From the NCBI GenBank assembly GCA_009784995.1, contig WQXE01000002.1:1-37873 (forward strand): a DNA stretch of 37,873 nucleotides, read 5' to 3'. Positions 15,663-24,139 of the stretch are shown here, one piece after another; within the stretch, counting starts at the first letter, position 1, and each line of letters starts with the position of its first letter. A model generated the notes under the pieces. The model searched no databases, was not told the origin of the DNA, and saw only the letters and a list, made by a program, of their open reading frames with translations. Position numbers and translations under genes: made by a program. The stretch is from Treponema sp. (GTDB lineage: Bacteria > Spirochaetota > Spirochaetia > Treponematales > Breznakiellaceae).

Positions 15663-18389
15663 CTATTTCGATGTTAAGTTGTAAACCCCGTCCCAGCTTT
15701 CATCTGGTAAAGTCACAGAGAATTGTTTTAACCTATCAAGATAAATAGTCGAAGGAACATCGCCCGGTTTAATTAACAGGGTTTCGTTAAAACCTTCCAC
15801 GGCTTTTTTCCAGTCGCGTTTTTCAAAACATTCCAAAGCTTCGTGGAAAACTGAAACAAGTTTTTTATTATCTTCAGACGCGGTTTCCGTCATGTCAATT
15901 AATTCGCAAAGACGAACAGGTTCGTTAATACCAACAACACGCACGCGATCTAGTTTTCTGTAAAGAAGCGCGTCCCCTGTTTCTTTAACCGCCTGTTCCG
16001 ATGCCAAAATCCATGTACCATATTGACTGTTTACGCTTTCCAGACGCGCGGAAAGGTTTACAGCATTTCCCATAATCGTATAGTTCATTTTGTTTGCTGT
16101 ACCCATGTTACCCGCGACCATGCTGCCTGTATTAATACCGATGCGCGTTAAAACAGGTATTGGAGAAAGATTATTTTCCATTATTTCCCTGTTGAGTTCT
16201 TCTTCAATCTTTTTCATGCGGATGGCGCTCACACATGCGCGCAGCGCGTGATCAGGAAGAGGGATTGGCGCGCCAAAGAAAGCGACAATAGCGTCCCCAA
16301 TGTATTTGTCTATCGTACCTTTTTCCGCGAGTACAACATCACTCATGGCGCTTAAATATTTATTAAGCAAACTTACCAATTTTGTAGGATCGCCTAGTTT
16401 TTCTGAAATTGTAGAAAAACCTTTTATGTCGGTAAAAAGCGCTGTCATGTGATATTTTGTTCCACCCAATTGAAGCCGTGAAGGATCCGCGATTATTTCT
16501 TTTACAACATCACTTGAAACATAGGTAGAAAACGCGTTACGGATAAAACTTTTTTCTTTTTCAGAGCCGGCATACGAAATAATTTCGCGGATAATAATAG
16601 CCGTGAACATCGCCAAAATAAACCCGATAGGACCCCAGAAAAATCCTGTAAAACGGAAAAGCAAAATTGTTAAAACAAGGAAAAATAAAACCGAAGCGAA
16701 ACCAGCGGACGCGCGGATTACAGGCGGAAGTTTAATTGTATACATAAAAAAGAGCGGAATAAAAATCAACATAAATAAAATCCGCCAAATATGATCGATA
16801 GGCACTAAAAAAGATTCCGAAAGAATGGTATCCAATACAACGCCGTGAGTTCCTACGTTAATATAAAAACCGTGAAAGGGATTTCTGCCAATATCGGTAG
16901 TTCCCGTATTGGTCTGCCCGATAATTACAAATTTATCGTTAAATGTTTTTTTGCAATAATCAAGAATTTCATTATATTCGTTTAGATACGCGCCGAGTAC
17001 TTCCAACAACGAAATAATATAATAAGCTTCGTCTTCTACATCTTCGGCTCCGGCAGAACCTTCAAACCAGGAACTGACTTCCAGTATTTTCTGCGCAGGG
17101 TCATCTGCAAAAAGTTCACCTAACAATTCATAGGCATAATTGCGGTAATTAACAAAATCGTTAAAGGCTTCATCCGATGTGTTATTCATGGCATAATATT
17201 TTGAATCATACGCTGCATCCAAAAGCTTTATCGCGTCATTAAGAATTATCGGAAGAAAACTTAACGTATTGTCATAATGCGCGAAGAAATGAATATCGGC
17301 TGTAGAAAAAAGAGCATTGGCGTATTTTAAAACTTCCGTTTCTATTGTTTCAAGAAAACTGAATTCCGCAAAAGAAACGTGAGTGTATTTATCATAATAA
17401 TCTTCTTTAGGCCAGTTAAGCATCATTCTGCCTTTGTTGTCCAAAGGTATAACGATATCTTTTTTTCTGCCGTCAGAAAGCCGCGCCTGTTTAATCGTAA
17501 GTTTGCGTCTTTCCAATTGAATTTCCGGGTTTCCAAGATAATCGATTAACGGCGCGAAAGAAAGCTGCAAGTACCAGTTATCGAAAATATTCTGCGCAAG
17601 ATAAACGCGTCTTCTTGTCGCGTCATCATCAACTTCGACATTTGTAAAACCGGCACCTTTCGCGTTAAGAGAAAATGGAGAATACGCCGGAAGTATATCA
17701 ATAAAACCGCCGCCTAAAATCGCGTTAGGTGAAGCGTTTACAGGATACGAAAAACGCTGCTCCGCGATGGTACGGCGCGACGCCTGCTCACCTTCTAACG
17801 GATACATACGCAAGTTTAAAGTAGACCAAGTTTTTCCATTAAGAGCCATCGCTTGCGCGAAATATTGATCGTTATCGCGGGCAACATTTTGAGCTCTGTT
17901 ATAAAGATTAAACTGTTCTCTATTAATTAAGTTTAAAAGGTCTTCCTGAACTAAAGGTATATCGGCATTTCTAATTCGTCCTGTTTGAATAGCGGAAAGT
18001 AAATCACTAGTATTTGACGCGATATCGGAAAAGCTGCGCGCGAAATCATGACTAAGGCCATGTTCCAGATAAAGACTGTCTATCCCTTGATGACCGCTTC
18101 TGTCAATAAACTCAATATCAAAAATTACAGCCCTAACACCGTATTCTTTTAAACGCAAAAGACCGTCGGCGTAAATATGGCGGGGCCAGGGAAAAACTCC
18201 ATATTCATCGATAGCGGGATCGTTAATATTTAAAAAGACAACATCTTCCAATAAAACGCGGTCCGCTCTGAACCGCAGAAAAAGATTGTATATTTGATCT
18301 TCAAGCGCGGTCATTACACCGATTAAATATAACAAAGAAAATACTACAGCGGCTGCAAAGCCGATTAAACCATTTTTTAAATTTTTCAT
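15663..18389 (-). CDS. CHASE2-domain class III adenylate/guanylate cyclase
   Basis: 908 residues. One N-terminal membrane span (about 6-28), a large extracytoplasmic CHASE2 sensor region (about 30-520, with an insertion around 340-480), three further spans (about 533-552, 560-580, 583-603), and a class III cyclase domain. Metal aspartates are D654 (FTDIKGFS) and D699 (YIGDAIVAFFG); the transition-state pair is GNAVNLSARLE. The purine-site position in KMNYTIMG has Asn769 where many adenylate cyclases have Asp, so ATP over GTP cannot be proven. A short TPR-like tail (about 846-880) follows. No clear ribosome site. It ends the FecR/OmpA gene stretch and likely converts an envelope signal into a cyclic nucleotide. 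Confidence 0.92.
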   Translation of the reverse strand: MKNLKNGLIGFAAAVVFSLLYLIGVMTALEDQIYNLFLRFRADRVLLEDVVFLNINDPAIDEYGVFPWPRHIYADGLLRLKEYGVRAVIFDIEFIDRSGHQGIDSLYLEHGLSHDFARSFSDIASNTSDLLSAIQTGRIRNADIPLVQEDLLNLINREQFNLYNRAQNVARDNDQYFAQAMALNGKTWSTLNLRMYPLEGEQASRRTIAEQRFSYPVNASPNAILGGGFIDILPAYSPFSLNAKGAGFTNVEVDDDATRRRVYLAQNIFDNWYLQLSFAPLIDYLGNPEIQLERRKLTIKQARLSDGRKKDIVIPLDNKGRMMLNWPKEDYYDKYTHVSFAEFSFLETIETEVLKYANALFSTADIHFFAHYDNTLSFLPIILNDAIKLLDAAYDSKYYAMNNTSDEAFNDFVNYRNYAYELLGELFADDPAQKILEVSSWFEGSAGAEDVEDEAYYIISLLEVLGAYLNEYNEILDYCKKTFNDKFVIIGQTNTGTTDIGRNPFHGFYINVGTHGVVLDTILSESFLVPIDHIWRILFMLIFIPLFFMYTIKLPPVIRASAGFASVLFFLVLTILLFRFTGFFWGPIGFILAMFTAIIIREIISYAGSEKEKSFIRNAFSTYVSSDVVKEIIADPSRLQLGGTKYHMTALFTDIKGFSTISEKLGDPTKLVSLLNKYLSAMSDVVLAEKGTIDKYIGDAIVAFFGAPIPLPDHALRACVSAIRMKKIEEELNREIMENNLSPIPVLTRIGINTGSMVAGNMGTANKMNYTIMGNAVNLSARLESVNSQYGTWILASEQAVKETGDALLYRKLDRVRVVGINEPVRLCELIDMTETASEDNKKLVSVFHEALECFEKRDWKKAVEGFNETLLIKPGDVPSTIYLDRLKQFSVTLPDESWDGVYNLTSK

Positions 18390-18420
18390 GGTTTATTGTA
18401 TAATGAAAATTAAAAAACTA

Positions 18421-19563
18421 CTACCGTCTGCCGCGTATTGTGTTATTTGAAAAATTTAATGTCGCGGGAAGAATGGGCAAACCATTTCCATATATAGCTA
18501 CACCATAATTTATTAATGAATCACCATCATCAACAGATATATTCGCAAGACCAGGATCATCAGTACCGTATACCACACCGCCGTACATAATAAAAGTTCC
18601 ATTACTATTTACACATATACCACCACCTGATTCTCCAGCTATATTACTGGAAATGGTACCACCGTGCATTTCAAAAATTCCATCCATACCAACAGATACG
18701 CCACCGCCAACGAGAGACTTATTTTTTTCGATAGTACCGCCATACATAAAAAATTGTCCACTAACACGAACAACACCTTCTAAAATACCGAAATTATCAT
18801 TATTATAATGATTAGTCAATGTTACACCGTCGTACATATAAAATTCAGCGTCAAATAAAGAAACTAACGGAGCACCAAAACCTTCTTCTATACCTCTGAT
18901 TATAATAGTTCCTTCCATACCCGGCATACCAAGTGAAAATGTTGTTGGAAAATCAAAACCATCGATTATTATTCTTGTTCCTTTAATTGTCACGTTTTTT
19001 TCAGAAATAAGAATTTTATTACCAAGTACAACTAATAAGCTTGGTTCCCCATTATTAAAACCATCAATATCATTAGTTATAAAAATATATAACTTTCGTG
19101 AATCACGAATATCAGGGTTATTAAAAGAAATTCCATTTTCATCCATTAATTCTAATGCATTATTAAGCTGATCAAAATTACCAACTTCCACAGCAGAATG
19201 TATTTCCAAACTAACAGCGGTATGAAAACCCGCTTTTACATCTATGCCGGAAGTTAAACCATAACCTTTAAGTGTATTATTATCGCGAGCTTTAATTGTT
19301 ACAGAGTATGTACCAGGAAGGACTGTAATGGAACCTCCTGTACTGGGAAAAGTTCTTACAATATCAGACATGCCGGGACTTTTAAGAGTAATTTCGTATG
19401 ATAAATTATTTTTTTCTCTGTCCCAATTTACAAACGACCTCGCAGAATCACCAAAGTTAAAAGTTATTTGTCCTTCGTCGCCAACCCAGGGGCTAAAACA
19501 CGCGCTTAAGATAAAAATGCAAAGAGCTGTAATAAAAATAAAAACAATTTTTTGAATTTTCAT
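18421..19563 (-). CDS. Beta-helix repeat surface lipoprotein
   Basis: 380 residues with a lipoprotein signal: FIFILSAC-type lipobox LSAC with Cys22. Mature sequence starts FSPWVGDEGQITFNFGDSAR, a block shared with the adjacent gene. The N-terminal part is a beta-sandwich-like region (ITLKSPGMSDIVRTFPS, GTYSVTIKA); the C-terminal half has right-handed beta-helix turns, FMYGGTIEKN, FEMHGGTISSN and FIMYGG, roughly 20 residues apart. Probably an outer-surface adhesin-like protein of unknown ligand. TAGGAG precedes ATG 19563. It is a paralogue of 19583-21049, shorter by about 108 residues, and lies 31 bp upstream of the cyclase gene. Function not known. Confidence 0.82.
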   Translation of the reverse strand: MKIQKIVFIFITALCIFILSACFSPWVGDEGQITFNFGDSARSFVNWDREKNNLSYEITLKSPGMSDIVRTFPSTGGSITVLPGTYSVTIKARDNNTLKGYGLTSGIDVKAGFHTAVSLEIHSAVEVGNFDQLNNALELMDENGISFNNPDIRDSRKLYIFITNDIDGFNNGEPSLLVVLGNKILISEKNVTIKGTRIIIDGFDFPTTFSLGMPGMEGTIIIRGIEEGFGAPLVSLFDAEFYMYDGVTLTNHYNNDNFGILEGVVRVSGQFFMYGGTIEKNKSLVGGGVSVGMDGIFEMHGGTISSNIAGESGGGICVNSNGTFIMYGGVVYGTDDPGLANISVDDGDSLINYGVAIYGNGLPILPATLNFSNNTIRGRR

Positions 19564-19582
19564 AATTCACTCCTAATTTTTA

Positions 19583-21049
19583 TTATTGTATCCTGGAATC
19601 GTTTAGTATATGAATTGTGTCATTCACTCCATTGGGAGGGTTATCTACAAAATTTTCTGGTGTTTCAATATTGTTATAAGCATTACCATTTTCCACCCAT
19701 AACGCAGCGCCATTTTGAGCTATATTACCTTGATTGCTGTTGCTTCCGTACACAATACCATTTCGAATATTAAGAGTCGCAGAATTATCAATATAAAAAC
19801 CGCCGCCATTAGAAGTTGCATTATTACCAGAAATTACCCCGCCATCCATAATAAGAAAACCGCCAAGTAAACTAACACCGCCGCCGTTAGCTGCATTATT
19901 ACCTGTTATATTTCCGCTATTCAGGTAAAGATTGAAACCTACCACACTAATGCCCCCGCCATCATGACCAGCGGTATTTCCAGTAATGGTTCCGCCAAGC
20001 ATATTAAAATATCCTATATTACTTCCTGAATAAAAAGAAACGCCACCCCCATTGTAAGAAACAGTATTTCCAGTAATGGTACCACCAAACATTTCAAAAA
20101 ACCCTGAGTCCACTTTTACACCGCCGCCATTAACAGCGCTATTTCCTATAATAGTTCCGCCATCCATTAAAAAATGACCTTCATTTGTAACTACAACAGC
20201 GCCACCTTCACCAGTTAATCTTTTATTATCTTTTAGGGTTACGCCGTCAGTCATATAAAAACTACCACCATTAACCTCTACAATTGGATTTAAAGCATTT
20301 TGTCTGCCAGTTATAGTTATACTACCCGTCATACCCCAATCAACTCCAAACCACAAATGATAAATTAATCCTGTACTGGCATTACTCATTACAGTAAACA
20401 TGGGATCGGAACCAAAAACGCTTCCATTAATAGTTACATCATTATCAGCAGCCAGTATTTTATTTCCCCTAGCTATAATTCCGGAATCGCTATTAACTGT
20501 AGAAAAACTGTTTTTTAGAAACACAAATAACCATCTATCTAAAATGCCAACACCAGCCGGACTTTCCAATTCTAAAGCACTTTTAAGTTCAGCCCAAGAA
20601 CCTACTTCTACGGCAGACCACATTTCAATATTAACATTAGTATTTTTACCCGCGACAATTTCAACTTTGATAAATGATTCTGTATCTTCATGCTCTCTAT
20701 CATAATCTTCATTCCATTCATTTATATGAATAGCGCCGCCATAAGCGCGAAGACCTGCATTGTCAAACGCCTTAGCCGTAATTGTATATACTCCTGGTAA
20801 AACTGTTACGCTTCCTTTACCGCCGCTTGGCAGAGTTCTTACAATATCCGCTCTGCCGGGACTTTTAAAAGTAATTTCGTAAGAAAAATTTCCAAATTCT
20901 CCGTTGTTTAGGTTTACAAACGTTCTTGCCGAGCCGCCAAAATTAAACGTGACAATTCCTTCATCACCTGCCCAGGGGCTAAAACACGCGCTTAAAATAA
21001 AAAGACAAAGGGTTGTAAAAATAATTAAACCAAATTTAATACTTTTCAT
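19583..21049 (-). CDS. Beta-helix repeat surface lipoprotein, longer paralogue
   Basis: 488 residues. The signal MKSIKFG... with LSAC lipobox (Cys22) and the first mature block FSPWAGDEGIVTFNFGGSAR are nearly the same as in its neighbour. The C-terminal part has many more beta-helix turns of the type FxMxGGTITGNTA..GGGV (about 265-420). A conserved 8-residue core, EVGSWAEL, aligns with EVGNFDQL of the shorter copy. AGAGGA precedes ATG 21049. Two tandem copies 19 bp apart suggest duplication and divergence, possibly for antigenic variety. Surface location is inferred; some internal Asn residues are typical of helix stacking. No known function. Confidence 0.82.
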   Translation of the reverse strand: MKSIKFGLIIFTTLCLFILSACFSPWAGDEGIVTFNFGGSARTFVNLNNGEFGNFSYEITFKSPGRADIVRTLPSGGKGSVTVLPGVYTITAKAFDNAGLRAYGGAIHINEWNEDYDREHEDTESFIKVEIVAGKNTNVNIEMWSAVEVGSWAELKSALELESPAGVGILDRWLFVFLKNSFSTVNSDSGIIARGNKILAADNDVTINGSVFGSDPMFTVMSNASTGLIYHLWFGVDWGMTGSITITGRQNALNPIVEVNGGSFYMTDGVTLKDNKRLTGEGGAVVVTNEGHFLMDGGTIIGNSAVNGGGVKVDSGFFEMFGGTITGNTVSYNGGGVSFYSGSNIGYFNMLGGTITGNTAGHDGGGISVVGFNLYLNSGNITGNNAANGGGVSLLGGFLIMDGGVISGNNATSNGGGFYIDNSATLNIRNGIVYGSNSNQGNIAQNGAALWVENGNAYNNIETPENFVDNPPNGVNDTIHILNDSRIQ

Positions 21050-21060
21050 ACAATCCTCTT

Positions 21061-21717
21061 TTAATGGTAAGTAAAGCTAAAATCCATATTTCCTGTACTG
21101 GTTTCTGTAGTAGTTGTAATAAGACTCGGAGGCGGAGTGCCGACAGGGGATTGAGGCTGAGTTGATAACGCCGCGATCTCAGCGGGATCCGCGATTGTTC
21201 CGTCTACTTTTGTTGAACTGGAATTTCCTTCGGTAACAATTACTCCAAGCCCTGATGTTCCGGTTAAGATTACCTTGCCTTCAACAGTGCTCATGTTTTC
21301 CATATCCATTTCAAAAATGGTTCCGCGTACAGACGCTGTCGCGCTGGGGCTTTGTACGGTAAGGTTTGTTCTGGTTCCGGCTGGCGGAGTTACTTCTACT
21401 CTTACTCTTCCCGCCTGTAAATTGACATTAACATTTTCATCGGCTTGAGCGGTTTGAATTTCCGCGAAAGAAAGTCGTGTAAGAGGACGAACAGTAATAA
21501 GTGAATTGCCGACAGCGATAACAGTTGTACTTCTAAAACCTGTGGAAACAATTGTGTTAGGTGTAATTACATCGCCCGCTGAAGCGGTTACAAACGCGGA
21601 TGAACCGGCATGTTTTAATTCGACATCTCCTGTTAACTCGCGAATTGTGCCATTCTGGCTAAAAACAAAAGTTGTAACCAATACAATCAATAAAACCGCG
21701 ATTAAAATCTTCTTCAT
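21061..21717 (-). CDS. FecR-domain exported protein
   Basis: About 218 residues. The ATG at 21717 (MKKILIAVLL) is preceded by AAAGGAGAAGATT and opens a signal peptide ending near FVFSQ, so it is preferred over an in-frame ATG at 21768. The FecR domain follows: GTIRELTGDVELKHAG, VITPNTIVSTG, and the signature SATASVRGTIFEMDME. The tail is Pro/Thr/Ser-rich and ends SFTYH. Unlike FecR of iron signalling, no anti-sigma segment or transmembrane helix is visible; such stand-alone FecR proteins often lie beside CHASE2 cyclases (family knowledge). Likely a periplasmic or envelope sensor subunit. It sits 11 bp from the barrel gene. Confidence 0.85.
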   Translation of the reverse strand: MKKILIAVLLIVLVTTFVFSQNGTIRELTGDVELKHAGSSAFVTASAGDVITPNTIVSTGFRSTTVIAVGNSLITVRPLTRLSFAEIQTAQADENVNVNLQAGRVRVEVTPPAGTRTNLTVQSPSATASVRGTIFEMDMENMSTVEGKVILTGTSGLGVIVTEGNSSSTKVDGTIADPAEIAALSTQPQSPVGTPPPSLITTTTETSTGNMDFSFTYH

Positions 21718-21728
21718 AATCTTCTCCT

Positions 21729-22952
21729 TTAAAAAATCGACATAGTCGCGGATAATTCTATCCGCCAATTTATATTTTCTTTAGAACCCGCATTACCAAG
21801 AGCGGGTATGAATAAACCGCCGCCAAGATTTAACTGTAAATCAGAAAAGGGGCTCCATGTAGCCTGGGCTGAAACTTCAGGACCAAGAAAGAAACCTTCA
21901 CTGTCGGGACTTACAGGATACCCCTTAAATGTTCCCAGGTCGTTACGAATAAAATATGAAAAATCAACCGATGTTCCTAAATCCTGATTGATCCTGGATG
22001 AAAAATTAACAGAAAGAACAGAAAGCCCTGACAACTTGTGTTTTAAAATAAAACCGTAGTATTTGGTAGTAATAGGAACGAACGCGTCAACGCTGTTTTC
22101 TATCTTACCTCCGGCAATTCTGGCTATAAATGAAAGGCGGCTGTTAAACTCCGACGGAAACAACCAGAAAAAACCGGCTTCTCCAGCGAACGCCAAATTA
22201 AATTCATTGTCATCATTAATAGTTTGAGACATTCCAAAACTGCCGCCGAATTCAATCAGGAAAATGGAAAATGGAAAACCGCCTTTAACTATTAAATATT
22301 GGCTGTGGAACTTTGAATCAGAATCTGTTAAATCTACCTGAGCGACTACCGCGGTTCTCAAGTTTACAACTTCAGCTACAGACGGATGTTCCCATCCCAA
22401 AGAAGCGATCATTCTGCTTGGCGCGAAATAAGTTCCAAAAAAATCACCGTAATCCAATGGAGTGCCAAAACTCATAAGGTCATCATCTGTCATGGTGATG
22501 TTCGCGTTTTTTTTATATAAAAACCCTGTATACCACGCGCCAATTTGAAAAACACCGATGCCGGAATTATGATAAAATAAAGCGCCGTCAAAAAGTCCTT
22601 CAGCGACAAATGACAATGGATCAGAATAATTAATACGCCCTACCCTTATTCCTGAAGAGCCAAAACGCATAGAAAATTCGGTATGTAAAATTTCGGGAAC
22701 ATAAAAAAATTCTTCATCAACACCTAACGTAAGCCCTGCGGAAAAAAGAAAATCTCCGTTATCGCCGATTAAAAGTGAAAGGCGAGGCCATAGATCAATT
22801 TTAAAATCAAAATTGACATCATCAGAAGCGTTGTTACCAAATCCGGTACTAATATTTGTTACAAAACCAAAATCTATAGCCCAAACCGATAACGGCAGCA
22901 GAAGAAAAACCGCCAGTAAAATTATTAATGTTTTATTAAAAGTTTTTTTCAT
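21729..22952 (-). CDS. Outer-membrane beta-barrel-like protein
   Basis: 407 residues with an N-terminal signal (MKKTFNKT, hydrophobic to PLSVWA), then alternating amphipathic strands such as FLFSAGLTLGVDEE, AFAGEAGFFWLF and FGSSGIRVGRINYSD, and a final strand ending in Phe (SATMSIF), the pattern of outer-membrane barrels. GGAGAACTAGT precedes ATG 22952. It is 1 bp after the OmpA-like gene. I cannot place it in a named porin family; it could be a spirochaete-specific surface protein. The operon context with FecR suggests it may be the outer-membrane part of a sensing complex, as an inference. Confidence 0.7.
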   Translation of the reverse strand: MKKTFNKTLIILLAVFLLLPLSVWAIDFGFVTNISTGFGNNASDDVNFDFKIDLWPRLSLLIGDNGDFLFSAGLTLGVDEEFFYVPEILHTEFSMRFGSSGIRVGRINYSDPLSFVAEGLFDGALFYHNSGIGVFQIGAWYTGFLYKKNANITMTDDDLMSFGTPLDYGDFFGTYFAPSRMIASLGWEHPSVAEVVNLRTAVVAQVDLTDSDSKFHSQYLIVKGGFPFSIFLIEFGGSFGMSQTINDDNEFNLAFAGEAGFFWLFPSEFNSRLSFIARIAGGKIENSVDAFVPITTKYYGFILKHKLSGLSVLSVNFSSRINQDLGTSVDFSYFIRNDLGTFKGYPVSPDSEGFFLGPEVSAQATWSPFSDLQLNLGGGLFIPALGNAGSKENINWRIELSATMSIF

Positions 22953-22953
22953 A

Positions 22954-24084
22954 CTAGTTCTCCAATATGATAATTTCTACACGTCTGTTTGCCATCATTC
23001 CGGAATTGGTATTGTTATTCGCTATCGGACGTGAAGCGCCGTGACTAGTTACTGTAATATTATTGGAACTTACCCCAAGTGAAACAAGATAGTCGGCGAC
23101 AGCTTGCGCTCTTCTTCTTGAAAGTGTGTTTAAATAAGCGTCTGCGCCAGAACGCGCGGCATGACCTATTACCTGAATTCTAATATTTGGATTCGCTGTA
23201 AGTATACGGGCATATTCCTGAAGTTTAATTCTTTCAGACTGAAGGAGAACAGCGGAATCTTGCGAGAACCAAACAGAAACAAATGTTCCCGGTAACTCTC
23301 CGCTTCTCGCGCCGGTTGTACCAGTTCCGGTTGTACCTGTGCCTGTGCCGGTTGTGTCTGTAGTACCAGTTGCGCTTGTTGTACTTGTGCCTGTGCCAGT
23401 TGTATCTGTACCTGTAGCGCCAGTATCAGTTGTATCTGTTCCATCTGTACCGGTACCAGTACCTGTGGATGGAGGAACAACAGTTGTTACCGGTTCATCA
23501 ATAACTCTGGAACCCGGATCTGTAGTTGGATCTCTGTCAGTAATTTGATTGGGTTCAACTCTTGACGGAGGAACTTCTTCCTGTGTTTTTGGGTCTCTTG
23601 AATCAATTAAATCCTGCGCGTCCTGCCTCGCGAGAATTCTGTTTATATAAAAAAGAAGTCTTTCGCCGGATACTCGCATGGAAGAACTGGTACGACCCTG
23701 TACCACTTCCATATATGTAAGTTCACGATACGCGTAATGCGGATTTCCAAAAATGGAATACATTATCCCGCCGTTAAATTCAAAAGAGTTCATTAAAAGA
23801 AGGCAAATATCATCCAGCCTGGCAAGGTCATTTACTCCGACATTATCCGGCAGCCAGCCATTTCGCGACACAAAATTAAACGCTTCTGTTTGATTGTCGG
23901 CAGCCATTATATTAGCCGCTTCCAAAACAAAACGAGACGCTTGTCCGTAAGTAACAGCGTTTGTATTTAAAAGGGTTTCAATTTCCATCGCGGTAGATTG
24001 AGCGGAAACAAGCGATGGTACCGCCAAAAAACAAAAAACGATAAAGAGTATATTCTTACAAAATGGCTTAAAAAATGTATTCAT
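22954..24084 (-). CDS. OmpA-family peptidoglycan-binding protein with Thr/Gly linker
   Basis: 376 residues. Signal peptide to about residue 28 (SLVSAQ). A helical/unknown domain spans 30-150. Residues 206-259 are a Thr/Gly-rich linker built of TGT- and TD-type units. The C-terminal OmpA-like domain (about 263-376) has SERIKLQEYARIL, VIGHAARSG, RRRAQAVADYL and NRRVEI, the cell-wall-binding signature. It would anchor to peptidoglycan on the periplasmic side. No convincing ribosome site precedes ATG 24084. First gene of the stretch OmpA-barrel-FecR-lipoproteins-cyclase. The linker DNA is a short-period repeat that could vary in length. Confidence 0.87.
   Translation of the reverse strand: MNTFFKPFCKNILFIVFCFLAVPSLVSAQSTAMEIETLLNTNAVTYGQASRFVLEAANIMAADNQTEAFNFVSRNGWLPDNVGVNDLARLDDICLLLMNSFEFNGGIMYSIFGNPHYAYRELTYMEVVQGRTSSSMRVSGERLLFYINRILARQDAQDLIDSRDPKTQEEVPPSRVEPNQITDRDPTTDPGSRVIDEPVTTVVPPSTGTGTGTDGTDTTDTGATGTDTTGTGTSTTSATGTTDTTGTGTGTTGTGTTGARSGELPGTFVSVWFSQDSAVLLQSERIKLQEYARILTANPNIRIQVIGHAARSGADAYLNTLSRRRAQAVADYLVSLGVSSNNITVTSHGASRPIANNNTNSGMMANRRVEIIILEN
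23308..23469 (-). repeat. Thr/Gly-coding short-period repeat in the OmpA-like gene
   Basis: This 162-bp stretch encodes 54 residues dominated by T, G and D. The codons are mostly ACN and GGN in degenerate 6- to 12-bp units that keep the frame, so copy-number change would alter linker length without breaking the protein. It has third-position variation, so recent slippage is not obvious. Confidence 0.7.
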
Positions 24085-24139
24085 AATTATAAAAAAATAA
24101 TAACATATTTAAGCCGTTTTGTATACTATACAACAATTT

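Noticed and set aside
21718-21768. N-terminal extension of the FecR protein
   Set aside because: The ATG at 21717 has a good ribosome site and begins a signal peptide; the extension would overlap the barrel gene end.
23169-23548. Frames rich in Gln/Val/Pro or Val/Pro on both strands within the OmpA-like gene
   Set aside because: They arise from the Thr/Gly-coding repeat read in other frames and have no start signals.
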